A stretch of 64,000 nt of DNA from Bacteroidales bacterium. Lineage in GTDB: Bacteria > Bacteroidota > Bacteroidia > Bacteroidales > UBA932. The first letter of the stretch is position 1, and the number at the start of each line of letters is the position of its first letter. The notes under the pieces were generated by a model. It made no database searches. It was not told where the DNA came from and was given only the letters and a program-made list of their open reading frames with translations. Position numbers and translations under genes: made by a program. This document shows positions 43,609 to 53,262 of this stretch, in pieces. The DNA lies in assembly GCA_028690215.1 (NCBI GenBank), contig JAQVBQ010000008.1, positions 1 through 64,000 of the forward strand, written 5' to 3'.

Positions 43609-43671
43609 AATCAATCATACAAATATTCTAATCAAAGGAAGCATTATTGCATTTCCTGTGCATGAACACTC

Positions 43672-44691
43672 ATGAACAGACATTATTATAGTTCGGACTC
43701 TCCGTTTGTACTTGAATGCGGAGATAGTTTAAAGCAGATTGAGATCTGCTATCACACAACAGAGAACATCAGCCGGGACAGAGAGGTAATCTGGATCTGC
43801 CACGCACTGACAGCAAACTCAAATCCGGAGGAGTGGTGGCCGGATTTAGTCGGAAAAGGTAAGCTTTTCGACACAGATAAATACACCGTAATTTGCGCCA
43901 ACATGCTTGGATCGTGCTATGGAAGCTCCGGCCCTACATCTTGTGATGAAACCGGCAGGCAATTCCTGCTCTCATTCCCCGCAATAACAGTAAGGGATAT
44001 TGTAAGATCGCAGAACTTGCTCAGGGAGCATCTTGGAATAGAGAAAATCGACCTAGTTGTAGGCGGTTCTATCGGAGGATTTCAGGCTATCGAGTGGAGT
44101 ATCATGTACCCTGAGGTAGTCCGGAATATGGTACTTTTAGCTTGTAATGCACAAGTGTCTCCATGGGGAACAGCCTTCAACGAGTCTCAGAGAATGGCGC
44201 TCTTTTCCGACATTTCATTTGAAAAACAGGAGAGTCCCGAGGGGGGGGCAAAAGGTCTTGAAACTGCACGTTCAATAGCATTGCTCTCCTATCGCTCGTT
44301 CAGGGGATATGGAATTACACAGCGGGAGAGTGATGAAAATAAAATCTTTCCGGAAAGGGCTTGCAGCTACCAAAGGTATCAGGGGAAAAAACTCCGTGGC
44401 AGATTTGATGCATACTCATATTACTGTCTCACAAAATCCATTGACAGTCACAACTCCGGCAGAGGTCGCGGCGGAGTTACCAACGCGTTGTCAAAGATAA
44501 CAGCTAAAACCCTGGTTATCGGAATTGACAGTGATGTACTTTTTCCCATAGAAGAGCAAAAATTTCTTGCGGATAATATCAAACAGGGTGTTCTTGAAAT
44601 TATCGGATCGGATTTTGGCCATGACGGCTTTTTGCTGGAGTGGCAATCAATTGAATATAAAATAAAAAAACATATAAAATTTCTGAATTAA
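43672..44691 (+). CDS. metX: Homoserine O-acetyltransferase
   Basis: A 339-residue alpha/beta hydrolase-fold enzyme that makes O-acetyl-L-homoserine from homoserine and acetyl-CoA, the committed step to methionine. The nucleophile is S133 in GGSIGG. The acid and base are in GIDSDVLFPIEEQ and DFGHDGFLLE. The oxyanion region NMLGSCYGSSGP is conserved. The next gene, thrA, begins 1 bp after its stop, so both share a transcript and the leader control. The start is ATG 43672. Confidence 0.93.
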   Translation: MNRHYYSSDSPFVLECGDSLKQIEICYHTTENISRDREVIWICHALTANSNPEEWWPDLVGKGKLFDTDKYTVICANMLGSCYGSSGPTSCDETGRQFLLSFPAITVRDIVRSQNLLREHLGIEKIDLVVGGSIGGFQAIEWSIMYPEVVRNMVLLACNAQVSPWGTAFNESQRMALFSDISFEKQESPEGGAKGLETARSIALLSYRSFRGYGITQRESDENKIFPERACSYQRYQGKKLRGRFDAYSYYCLTKSIDSHNSGRGRGGVTNALSKITAKTLVIGIDSDVLFPIEEQKFLADNIKQGVLEIIGSDFGHDGFLLEWQSIEYKIKKHIKFLN

Positions 44692-44692
44692 T

Positions 44693-47122
44693 ATGCAGGT
44701 ATTAAAATTCGGGGGTAGTTCGGTTGCAGATGCAGCCAATATTTCCAACGTTGTAAAAATTGTCAGAGAGAGTGTCAAAAAGGACCGTACCATTTTAGTT
44801 GCATCAGCGCTAGGCGGATGTACTGATAAACTGATAGAGATAGGAAAACTTGCAGCAATGCAGGATGAATCATATAATGAGTTGATTGATAAACTGGAAG
44901 AGAGACATCAGAAAATAATATGGGAGCTGCTTCCAATAGATTACCAACATGCCCTCTCCTCAAAAACAAAAAACACATTCAACCAATTAAGAGAGATATG
45001 CAAGGGAGTATTCTATCTCAAAGAGTTGAGCAATTCATCTCTGGACCTCATCATGAGTTTCGGGGAGGTCCTCTCTACCAGAATAATCAGTGAGCGTTTC
45101 TCTTCAATGGGTATAAACAACTTCTGGGCGGATGCCCGAGAGATAATCAAGACCGAGCCCGGCAGCTCCGGCAATGTTGTCATAAAGCAGGTTAGCTATT
45201 CAAATATCAAAAAGATGCTAATTTCAAACCGGCAGCGCTTGATTGTAGTTCCCGGTTTCATTGCTAGTGACCTTTTGAAAAGGACAACAACACTTGGCCG
45301 GGGAGGGTCCGATTATACTGCCGCATTACTTGCGGAAGCAACTGAGGCAAGGGAGCTTCAGATATGGAGTGATGTAAACGGAATGATGACTGCAGATCCG
45401 AGAATAGTTCCTGAAGCAATTACCATCAGGCACATTTCATACAAAGAGGCACAGGAGCTGTCTCATTTCGGCGCAAAGGTTATCTACCCTCCCACTATTC
45501 AGCCGGCGATAAGAAAAGGCATTCCTATTGTTGTGAAAAACACTTTTGACCCTCAGGATCCGGGAACCATTATCGAGAACAATCCTCCTGAAAGCCGAGG
45601 GAAAATCAGAGGCATTTCAAGAAGCAACAAAATTGCATTGCTCTCTATGGAGGGAAGCGGTATGGTTGGTGTTCCCGGTTACTCTGCAAGACTATTCAGT
45701 ACGTTGGCAAATGTGGGAGTTAACATTGTCCTGATTACACAAGCCTCATCTGTTCACACAATGTGTGTTGCAATAGAGGATAGTGATGCTGAAAAGGCCA
45801 AAAGGGCTGTAGACAGTGTGTTTGCATATGAGATAAGCCTAAATAAAGTTAATCCCCTGAATGTTGAGAGAGGTTTCTCCATCATATCACTTGTCGGAGA
45901 CGATCTGAAAAACCAGTCCGGAACAGGAGGAAAGATGTTCAATGCTATAGGTCGTTCAGGAATTAATATAAGAGCAATAGCCCAGGGATCATCAGAAAAA
46001 AACATCTCGGTTGTTGTAAAAGAGGAGGATTCAGACCTTTCAATCAAGGTAATACATGATGAATTTTTCGGAGAGGAGAAGAAAAAGCTGAATTTATTCA
46101 TAGCCGGATACGGACAGGTGGCAAAAGCACTCTTATCTATAATTGATTCACGCCGGGATTGGCTATATAGCAAAAGAGGCCTGGAGATCTCCATCGTTGC
46201 AATTAGCAACAGCAAAAAGATGATTTCAGACAAAAGGGGTATTCAGATAAACCAGATTGAATCTTTGCTCCCTCAGGGAGAAGCCTCCGATATAAACAGA
46301 TTCCGTGAAATATGTTGCGATATGAGCCTACCTGAGAGTCTCTTTGTAGACTGTACTGCAGACAGATCTATCCCGTCACTCTATCAGGAGTTCCTGCAAT
46401 CCGGCTGCAAGGTTGTAACCTGTAATAAAATAGGTCTGAGTTCCTCTCAGGAGAGTTATGATTCTCTTCAGGAGATCTGCATCAATACCGGAGTTCAGTT
46501 AAGATATGAGACAACTGTAGGGGCCGCATTACCAGTAATTTCAACAATAAGAGAGAGAAGAGAGTGCGGGGACAATATACGAAGAGTTGAGGCGATACTC
46601 TCCGGGACTCTTAACTATCTGTTCAGCAAATATGACGCCTCTGTCAGATTCTCAGACCTTGTCGAACAGGCAAGAAGGGCCGGCTATACAGAGCCGGATC
46701 CAAGGATTGATCTGGCAGGGACAGACACTATGAGGAAGGCACTGATTCTTGCACGGGAATCAGGATTCAGGTTGGAGCCGGATGAGATTAAAGTCATACC
46801 ATTCCTAAATGATGCTATATTCACTTCTGATATAGAAATTTTCTACGCCAGGCTCAGAGACTACGAAGATAAAATTGCAGCGAAGTTCAGAGAGTCGGCG
46901 GCAAAGGGCGAGAGGTTGAGGTTTATTGCGAGAATTGAGAAGGATGGCTGCAGTATAGGATTGGAATCCGTAGGTGCTTCACACCCATTTTACAATATTT
47001 GCGGCAGAGATAACTCCGTTATGATATACAGCGATGAGTATACCTCTCCTCTGATAGTGACAGGTGCGGGTGCAGGAGCATCTCTTACTGCATCAGGTAT
47101 TTTTTCAGACCTTTTGGCTTGA
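44693..47122 (+). CDS. thrA: Bifunctional aspartokinase / homoserine dehydrogenase
   Basis: An 809-residue fusion. Aspartokinase is at 1-295 ([28 protein letters not shown]), two ACT domains at about 310-450 and homoserine dehydrogenase from about 465 ([13 protein letters not shown]; then [11 protein letters not shown] and [15 protein letters not shown]). It supplies homoserine, the substrate of the preceding MetX. ACT domains suggest feedback control, most likely by threonine. Confidence 0.95.
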   Translation: MQVLKFGGSSVADAANISNVVKIVRESVKKDRTILVASALGGCTDKLIEIGKLAAMQDESYNELIDKLEERHQKIIWELLPIDYQHALSSKTKNTFNQLREICKGVFYLKELSNSSLDLIMSFGEVLSTRIISERFSSMGINNFWADAREIIKTEPGSSGNVVIKQVSYSNIKKMLISNRQRLIVVPGFIASDLLKRTTTLGRGGSDYTAALLAEATEARELQIWSDVNGMMTADPRIVPEAITIRHISYKEAQELSHFGAKVIYPPTIQPAIRKGIPIVVKNTFDPQDPGTIIENNPPESRGKIRGISRSNKIALLSMEGSGMVGVPGYSARLFSTLANVGVNIVLITQASSVHTMCVAIEDSDAEKAKRAVDSVFAYEISLNKVNPLNVERGFSIISLVGDDLKNQSGTGGKMFNAIGRSGINIRAIAQGSSEKNISVVVKEEDSDLSIKVIHDEFFGEEKKKLNLFIAGYGQVAKALLSIIDSRRDWLYSKRGLEISIVAISNSKKMISDKRGIQINQIESLLPQGEASDINRFREICCDMSLPESLFVDCTADRSIPSLYQEFLQSGCKVVTCNKIGLSSSQESYDSLQEICINTGVQLRYETTVGAALPVISTIRERRECGDNIRRVEAILSGTLNYLFSKYDASVRFSDLVEQARRAGYTEPDPRIDLAGTDTMRKALILARESGFRLEPDEIKVIPFLNDAIFTSDIEIFYARLRDYEDKIAAKFRESAAKGERLRFIARIEKDGCSIGLESVGASHPFYNICGRDNSVMIYSDEYTSPLIVTGAGAGASLTASGIFSDLLA

Positions 47123-47131
47123 AAATTTTTA

Positions 47132-47139
47132 TACCTTTG
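47132..47139 (+). promoter_or_regulatory. -7 promoter element of parE
   Basis: TACCTTTG fits TAnnTTTG and lies 17 bp before ATG 47157, inside the gap after thrA. Confidence 0.6.
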
Positions 47140-47156
47140 CGACAAAGAGATCACAG

Positions 47157-48989
47157 ATGGGCACATATACAGAAAAAAATATCAGGACACTTAACTGGAA
47201 CGAGCATATAAGGCGCAGACCGGGAATGTATATAGGAAAACTCGGCGACGGTTCTTCACCTGATGACGGTATTTACATACTGCTCAAAGAGGTTATAGAC
47301 AACTCTGTCGACGAATTTGCCATGGGATTCGGAAAGGCAATATATGTCAGCATCAAAGAGCGATCTGTAACCATCCGTGACTATGGACGCGGCATACCTT
47401 TGGGAAGCCTGGTGGATGCCTCCAGTAAGATCAACACCGGTGGCAAATACGACGATGAAGCTTTCAAGAAATCTGTCGGTCTGAACGGAGTGGGTCTGAA
47501 AGCTGTAAACGCGCTTTCTGTGTCATGTCATATACAATCCTACCGTGAAGGAGAGAGCCATTTTGCCAAGTTCAGCAGAGGAGAGTTGATTGAAGAGGGA
47601 AGAATAGCAACAAGCGAGAAGAACGGCACACTGGTAACATTTATAGCAGATGATGAGCTTTTTGAGAACTATACCTACAACTTCGAGTTCGTAGAAAATA
47701 TGCTCAAGAACTACTCCTACCTGAACACCGGATTGACAATAAAATTCAATGACAAGGAGTTCTTTTCAAAGAATGGGCTTCTTGACCTTTTGAACGAAGG
47801 ACTGACCAAAGAACCTCTCTATCAGCCGATTCACCTGAAAGGAGATGACATTGAAATCGCAATAACTCACGGAAATGACTATGGAGAGGGAATATCCTCA
47901 TTTGTAAACGGTCAGTATACAACACAGGGAGGAACACATCTTGCGGCATTTCGTGAAGGAATTGCCAAGACTCTCAAGGAGTTCTACAAAAAGGATTTTG
48001 ACCCGAGTGATGTAAGACAATCTATAATTGCCGCCGTAAGTATCAAGGTCCAGGAACCGCAGTTCGAGGGACAGACAAAAACCAAGCTTGGTTCAAAGGA
48101 GATGACTGCCGGGGGGATAAGTATCAGGAACTTCATTATTGATTTTATAAAGGACAACCTTGACAACTACCTTCACAAGCACCCCGAGACAGCTGACATC
48201 ATTTTAAAGAAGATTCTCGATTCAGAAAAAGAGAGAAAAGCAATTTCAGGTATCCAGAAGCTTGCAAGGGACAGGGCTAAGAAAGCCAACCTCCACAACA
48301 GAAAACTGAGAGATTGCCGAATACATTACAACGACAAGAATGAAAGAGCCGAAGAGAGCACTCTCTTTATAACAGAGGGAGACTCTGCAAGCGGTTCAAT
48401 AACAAAAAGCAGGGATGTTGCCACACAGGCGGTATTCAGTCTCAGGGGAAAACCCCAGAACTCATACGGATTGACTAAGAAAATTGTATATGAGAATGAG
48501 GAGTTCAATCTTTTGCAAGCAGCACTCAATATAGAAGAGGATCTTGAAAATCTGAGATACAACCAGATAGTAATAGCAACCGATGCCGATGTGGATGGTA
48601 TGCACATACGTCTGTTGCTGCTCACCTTCTTCCTGCAGTTCTTCCCGGATTTGATCCGTCAGGGACACCTCCATATTCTGCAAACGCCTCTTTTCCGTGT
48701 CAGAAATAAAAAAGAGACCATATACTGTTATTCGATCGAAGAGAGGGACAGAGCAATAAAGAAACTTGGGTCAAACACCGAGGTTACCAGGTTCAAAGGA
48801 CTTGGAGAGATCTCCCCGGATGAGTTCCGCGGATTTATCGGGGAGAATATAAAACTTGAAAGGGTAAGGCTCAGCAATGATGATAACATTCCGGAACTGC
48901 TGGAGTTTTATATGGGCAAAAACACCCCGGACCGACAGGGTTTCATCAGGGCAAACCTGAGACAGGATGTCATAGTAGACGAGCTATAG
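47157..48989 (+). CDS. parE: DNA topoisomerase IV subunit B
   Basis: A 610-residue type II topoisomerase ATPase subunit, from ATG 47157; the ORF is open further upstream through thrA's end. It has the GHKL ATPase ([12 protein letters not shown]; then [10 protein letters not shown] and [11 protein letters not shown]), a transducer domain and a TOPRIM domain with [10 protein letters not shown] and [10 protein letters not shown]. The length and ends fit ParE rather than GyrB. parC is not downstream; the gene is followed by AraC-type genes on the other strand. Confidence 0.9.
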   Translation: MGTYTEKNIRTLNWNEHIRRRPGMYIGKLGDGSSPDDGIYILLKEVIDNSVDEFAMGFGKAIYVSIKERSVTIRDYGRGIPLGSLVDASSKINTGGKYDDEAFKKSVGLNGVGLKAVNALSVSCHIQSYREGESHFAKFSRGELIEEGRIATSEKNGTLVTFIADDELFENYTYNFEFVENMLKNYSYLNTGLTIKFNDKEFFSKNGLLDLLNEGLTKEPLYQPIHLKGDDIEIAITHGNDYGEGISSFVNGQYTTQGGTHLAAFREGIAKTLKEFYKKDFDPSDVRQSIIAAVSIKVQEPQFEGQTKTKLGSKEMTAGGISIRNFIIDFIKDNLDNYLHKHPETADIILKKILDSEKERKAISGIQKLARDRAKKANLHNRKLRDCRIHYNDKNERAEESTLFITEGDSASGSITKSRDVATQAVFSLRGKPQNSYGLTKKIVYENEEFNLLQAALNIEEDLENLRYNQIVIATDADVDGMHIRLLLLTFFLQFFPDLIRQGHLHILQTPLFRVRNKKETIYCYSIEERDRAIKKLGSNTEVTRFKGLGEISPDEFRGFIGENIKLERVRLSNDDNIPELLEFYMGKNTPDRQGFIRANLRQDVIVDEL

Positions 48990-49421
48990 TGCTCTATTCC
49001 TAAGATATTCCCTTCTCTCCTGAGAGGGTAGTTTTCCAAAAACAGCCTTGTAAGAACGGTTCATAGTTCTAAGATTGCTGAACCCGCACTCGAGCGCAAT
49101 GTCAGATAAGGAATCCCTCTTTTCAGACCTCAATAATTCATATGCATGTCTGACACGCATTGAGTTTACATACTCTCTGAAATTACATCCTTTGGTCATC
49201 CTGATATAGCAGGAGATATAACTCTTGTTGGTGGCTGCTGCTCTTGCCAGTTTTGAGATAGTCAATGCAGGATCCAGAAATAAAAGTTCTGAAGCCATAA
49301 GTTGATCTGCCCTCCTACCCGCTTTTTCAACTGTAGCAGAGGTGTATAAAACCGGCTTTTCATATAACAGCCCGGAGAGATAAAGCAGTTTCTTCAGAAA
49401 ATCTCCTCTTCTGCTACTCAT
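48984..49421 (-). CDS. AraC-type HTH protein (short, second of a pair)
   Basis: A 145-residue protein from ATG 49421; the ORF is open further upstream inside the neighbouring gene. Residues about 50-140 are an AraC/XylS DNA-binding domain: [20 protein letters not shown] and [20 protein letters not shown]. The first 45 residues are helical with no sensor domain evident. Its start overlaps the stop of the larger AraC gene by 8 bp (ATGAGTAG). The pair may work together. Confidence 0.8.
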   Translation of the reverse strand: MSSRRGDFLKKLLYLSGLLYEKPVLYTSATVEKAGRRADQLMASELLFLDPALTISKLARAAATNKSYISCYIRMTKGCNFREYVNSMRVRHAYELLRSEKRDSLSDIALECGFSNLRTMNRSYKAVFGKLPSQERREYLRNRAL

Positions 49422-50562
49422 GCTCGCGGAGTAGTTTCTGCTCCTTACACCAATCTGCCGGCGTGTTGCCAAGATAGTACCTGAACGCTATTGAAAATGT
49501 AGCCATAGATCCAAACCCCGATCTTGTGCATAGTTCCTGAATGTTCAGAGAGGGGTCCTCCATGAAGAGCCTCTTGACCTCCTCTATCCTGTAGTAATTC
49601 ACGAACTGGTTGAAGTTGAGATTGTGCTTGTCGTTTATAATACGCGAAAGATATGTTTTATTTGAATAGAGATAGAGTGCAACCTCCCTTATCTTAAGGT
49701 TCTGCCTGAGATATGGCTTCTTTTGATCAAAATAGAGTATCAGCCTCTCATAAAGATCATCACCACGTAGCCTGTCGTTCAGACTCCGGGCAACACTATC
49801 CTTCCTCTCAATAGCTCTGTCGACCGGAATCCCGATTTCATCACTCTCCCCGGCTTCTGTGCCGGGAAGACATATAGGTGCGAATAATATATAACCGTTA
49901 AAGACAATCAGCAAAAAGAGAATTGTCCACACATAAACATAATCCAGTTGTATAAATACGAAGATGATAGCTAGTAATGACAGGACTACCTCTGACAAAA
50001 GAAGGAACAAACCTATTTTTATCTTTTCTACGACATCCCGGTCTGATTGTGACATAGAGGTTAATCTACCTCCTATTTTCCATACAATCAAAACTGTATC
50101 TGCAAGAAACGGGAGTGCAATGAGGATTGTAAAAACCTTCTCCAGATTAACAGGCAAATCTCCTATATAATGGTATTTCAACACTAAAGCTGTATAGAAT
50201 AAAGAAGCAATCACCACTTTGATTAACGAAAAATTGATAGAACTCTTACCTATTTCCATCTTCCGTGAGATATATTTTCTCAGGGGAGTTGTAATAATTA
50301 TCAGACTAAGAATTGTTAAAAGAGCACCATGTATGAAATCCTTCTCTGGGAAATTCACGTGTGCTAATAACCTTAACAAAAGAATGACTGCAATTATAGG
50401 GAAAATCACAGACATGGTCCTGATAAGCCTTCTCTCACCTTTACTGAAATCCTTTTTTATAAACAACAGAAAAGGAAAGTACAAAGAGACAATTAGAAAA
50501 ATAAGAGTAAATAGAAGCTCAATCCTTGACTGAACCTCTATAAAGTCAGATAATAAATTCAT
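49414..50562 (-). CDS. Membrane-anchored AraC-type regulator
   Basis: A 382-residue protein. The N-terminal 235 residues contain about seven hydrophobic helices (for example FTLIFLIVSLYFPFLLF and ILLRLLAHVN), a 7TM-like sensor. The last 100 residues are an AraC-type HTH (IREVALYLYSNKTYLSRIIN; then IQELCTRSGFGSMATFSIAF). It should sense a ligand at the membrane and bind DNA while anchored. It overlaps the downstream AraC gene, and an inverted pair of similar sites (AGGTTGATTCAAAT and its partner near 50625) lies in the promoter gap. Confidence 0.82.
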   Translation of the reverse strand: MNLLSDFIEVQSRIELLFTLIFLIVSLYFPFLLFIKKDFSKGERRLIRTMSVIFPIIAVILLLRLLAHVNFPEKDFIHGALLTILSLIIITTPLRKYISRKMEIGKSSINFSLIKVVIASLFYTALVLKYHYIGDLPVNLEKVFTILIALPFLADTVLIVWKIGGRLTSMSQSDRDVVEKIKIGLFLLLSEVVLSLLAIIFVFIQLDYVYVWTILFLLIVFNGYILFAPICLPGTEAGESDEIGIPVDRAIERKDSVARSLNDRLRGDDLYERLILYFDQKKPYLRQNLKIREVALYLYSNKTYLSRIINDKHNLNFNQFVNYYRIEEVKRLFMEDPSLNIQELCTRSGFGSMATFSIAFRYYLGNTPADWCKEQKLLREHE

Positions 50563-50694
50563 ATAGATTTAGTTAGGTTGATTCAAATATATAAAATAAA
50601 TTTTACTCCAACCAATCTAATTTATTACTAACTAATAATTTATCTGATTTTTGATTTTTTTGACAATTTTAAAAAAGGGTGATTAATGGAAGGG

Positions 50695-51594
50695 TTACTT
50701 CTTAATCTGATCAAATCCTTGCCCGTAAACACCCATAACATTTCCTACAGATATAAAGGCACTCTTGTCAACCTCTCTGATTACCCTGAAGACAAAATTA
50801 CTTTCAGTCCTCCTTACAATAACCATCAGAACCTTTCCCTTCTCCTTTGTAAACCACCCCATTGCATCGATTACAGTGACACCTCTGCCGATTGCGGTGA
50901 TTTTTTCTGCTATCTCCTCATACTGTTTTGAGAAGATAAATATCTGGATTGACTGCCTTGCTCCGGATAGTACCAGGTCTACAGTGTAACTCACTACTGT
51001 AATAAGTATGTATCCGTAAATAACCACTGCAAGTTTTTCACCCAGGGATGAGTCGCCCGGAATGAGCATGGAGCTGGTTATTATGATTATATCACAGTAG
51101 AGTATCAGTTTTCCCGGAGAGATATTTCTGTATTTGGAGATCATAAGTGCAATAATATCTGTACCACCTGAGCTGCCGCCTTGTGTAAATGTTATTGCTA
51201 TACCAAGACCCGAGAATACACCTCCCATTATTGCCGAGAGCAGTTTTCCGTTTCCTATTGCAATATCTTGTATTAATTCATCAGGAATCAGCCCCGGGAT
51301 AATTTTAAAAAAAATTGATACTATTATAATTGCATAGACAGTCTTAACTCCGAACTGTTTGCCCAGCACTTTAAGTGCAATGAGAACCAGAATTCCGTTT
51401 ATTATTATATAGCTGTAGCTTATAGGGAATCCTGTGGAATAGAGGATTATGGCAGCGATACCGGTCGCTCCCCCTCCGACAAGGTTGTTTGGTACGAGAA
51501 ATGTGCTCCAGCCCAGGACATACAGCAGAAGTCCTATGGAAATTATCAAGTACTCCTTAATAATTATGTAAGGCGTTCTTCTTTTTTTCTCCAT
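50695..51594 (-). CDS. YitT-family membrane protein (second copy)
   Basis: A 299-residue protein with about five membrane helices and a C-terminal DUF2179 domain (RGVTVIDAMGWFTKEKGKVL). It matches the YitT family throughout, including GGGATGIAAIILY and FTQGGSSGGTDIIALMISKY. The transported compound is unknown. It overlaps the upstream YitT gene by 31 bp and is a clear paralogue of it. Confidence 0.92.
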   Translation of the reverse strand: MEKKRRTPYIIIKEYLIISIGLLLYVLGWSTFLVPNNLVGGGATGIAAIILYSTGFPISYSYIIINGILVLIALKVLGKQFGVKTVYAIIIVSIFFKIIPGLIPDELIQDIAIGNGKLLSAIMGGVFSGLGIAITFTQGGSSGGTDIIALMISKYRNISPGKLILYCDIIIITSSMLIPGDSSLGEKLAVVIYGYILITVVSYTVDLVLSGARQSIQIFIFSKQYEEIAEKITAIGRGVTVIDAMGWFTKEKGKVLMVIVRRTESNFVFRVIREVDKSAFISVGNVMGVYGQGFDQIKK

Positions 51595-52463
51595 GATATT
51601 TTTCCACCTTTAAATTTATCAAAACCTTCGCCATATACACTCATCACAGGGGTAACGGTCATGAATGCATCTTTGTCTATCTCTTTTACCAGGTCGGTAA
51701 CGTCAGAAACCTGATTTTTTCTCAGTACTATTATCAATACACGGCTCTCCTTCTGAGAGTACCACCCTGTCGAGGTTATTGCTGTGACCCCTCTTTTCAG
51801 GTCGGTTATTGCCCTGTCTGCTATCTCCTTATACTTAGACGAAAAAATGTGTATCTGTACGGATTGTTTGTTTCCTGTAAGAATCATGTCAATTACATAA
51901 GAGAAGGAGACCATCTCTATATATCCATAGATCACATCTGACAAGCTCTTGCCCGGGATGAAAATCACTGAGCCTATTATTATCAAATCGCAGAAGAGAA
52001 ATACCCTTCCCGGGGAGGTCTCCCTGTATTTGGAAATGATAAGAGCAATAATATCAGTCCCTCCTGTACTGCCACCCTGCAGGAATATTATCCCTATGCC
52101 AATACCGCTCATTGTGCCACCAATAACGGAATTAATCAGCTTATCCTCTATGTCGGTCACCCAAGGTATTAGTGGAAGGAATTTGAAGAAAAGAGCAGCA
52201 ACAGAGATACAGTAAATAGTCTTGAATCCGAATCCGTTTCCAAGGATAAGGAATCCGACTCCAAGAAGAACAGCATTTATAAGCAAATATGAGTAGAATA
52301 CCTCTACGCCTGTAGCATATTGGATAACAGAGGCAAGACCGCTTACACCGCCGCCGGCAATCTCTACAGGAATAAGGAAGGCTGTCCAGCTGAAAACAAA
52401 GATGAACAACCCAATAGTCATTAAAGAATACGATCTTAAGGTTTTCAAAACTGAATTGTCCAT
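51564..52463 (-). CDS. YitT-family membrane protein (first copy)
   Basis: A 299-residue protein with the same layout as its neighbour: membrane helices with GGGVSGLASVIQYATG and FLQGGSTGGTDIIALIISKY, then DUF2179 (KRGVTAITSTGWYSQKESRV). The two copies have equal length and overlap, a recent or maintained tandem duplication. It lies 10 bp after the PhzF gene. Confidence 0.92.
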   Translation of the reverse strand: MDNSVLKTLRSYSLMTIGLFIFVFSWTAFLIPVEIAGGGVSGLASVIQYATGVEVFYSYLLINAVLLGVGFLILGNGFGFKTIYCISVAALFFKFLPLIPWVTDIEDKLINSVIGGTMSGIGIGIIFLQGGSTGGTDIIALIISKYRETSPGRVFLFCDLIIIGSVIFIPGKSLSDVIYGYIEMVSFSYVIDMILTGNKQSVQIHIFSSKYKEIADRAITDLKRGVTAITSTGWYSQKESRVLIIVLRKNQVSDVTDLVKEIDKDAFMTVTPVMSVYGEGFDKFKGGKISWRKKEERLT

Positions 52464-52473
52464 ATCGCCAATT

Positions 52474-53262
52474 TTAAAGATATATTTCCGATTTAGAATA
52501 GATGACAGCTTTTCCTCTTATCACAACCGTTCCATCTTCAACCGTGCAATCTATGACACCACCCCTCTCCGAAAGCTGTTTAGCCAAAAGCCTCTTCTTA
52601 TCAAGCCTCGATGCCCAGAAGGGGGCCAACGAGCAATGTGCGGAACCGGTTACCGGATCTTCCAGAATGGTAGCCTGTGGAGTAAAAAATCTTGATACAA
52701 AATCACAATCGTTTCCGGGAGCTGTCACTGCAACTCCACCCGGATCAATGTTTATCTCATCGAAAACAGAGCGTGAAATCTCAATAAGCTCAATCTCCTC
52801 CTGTGTGGAGTAGACGAGAATATAATCCCTTGCTTTGAGTACTTCGTTCGGTTTTATATTGAGACTGTCATATATCTCTTCCGGCAGAGCAGCCTTCTGT
52901 GGCTCTCTCAGAGGAAAATCCATAGCATACATGTCACCGTCAATCCTGACCTTTATGGGACCTGAATGGGTGTCAAACTCTATCTCCTGCTCCTTACACT
53001 TGTACCATGAAAACAATACGTGTGCGGCTGCAAGTGTGGCGTGACCGCACAGGTCTATCTCAATATCCGGATTAAACCAACGGAGGGAGTATTTGCCATT
53101 ACCAAGCGGAAGGATAAATGCTGTCTCAGGCAACATATTCTCCCTGGCAATTTTATTAAGCAACACATCCGATAGTTTTTCCTCAAGAAAAACAACGGCT
53201 GCAGGGTTTCCTGAAAAAACCTTGTCAGTAAAGGCATCAACTTGAAACGCTTGAAGGACCAT
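52474..53262 (-). CDS. PhzF-family isomerase
   Basis: A 262-residue protein of the PhzF/diaminopimelate-epimerase-like fold. The catalytic Glu is in NMLPETAFI, with DLCGHATLAAAHVL and EDPVTGSAHCSL for the two symmetric halves. The family does acid-base isomerisation; the substrate here is unknown. Its start overlaps the leuS stop by 1 bp (TAATG), so it is in the leuS transcript. Confidence 0.93.
   Translation of the reverse strand: MVLQAFQVDAFTDKVFSGNPAAVVFLEEKLSDVLLNKIARENMLPETAFILPLGNGKYSLRWFNPDIEIDLCGHATLAAAHVLFSWYKCKEQEIEFDTHSGPIKVRIDGDMYAMDFPLREPQKAALPEEIYDSLNIKPNEVLKARDYILVYSTQEEIELIEISRSVFDEINIDPGGVAVTAPGNDCDFVSRFFTPQATILEDPVTGSAHCSLAPFWASRLDKKRLLAKQLSERGGVIDCTVEDGTVVIRGKAVIYSKSEIYL

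Noticed and set aside
43443-43671. SAM riboswitch in the metX leader
   Set aside because: I could not find the conserved cores of SAM-I or SAM-II there. The leader instead holds a Met-rich ORF and short hairpins. A covariance search would settle it.
47064-47156. Upstream extension of parE
   Set aside because: The region is the end of thrA and includes the likely parE promoter. The ATG at 47157 gives the normal N-terminus.
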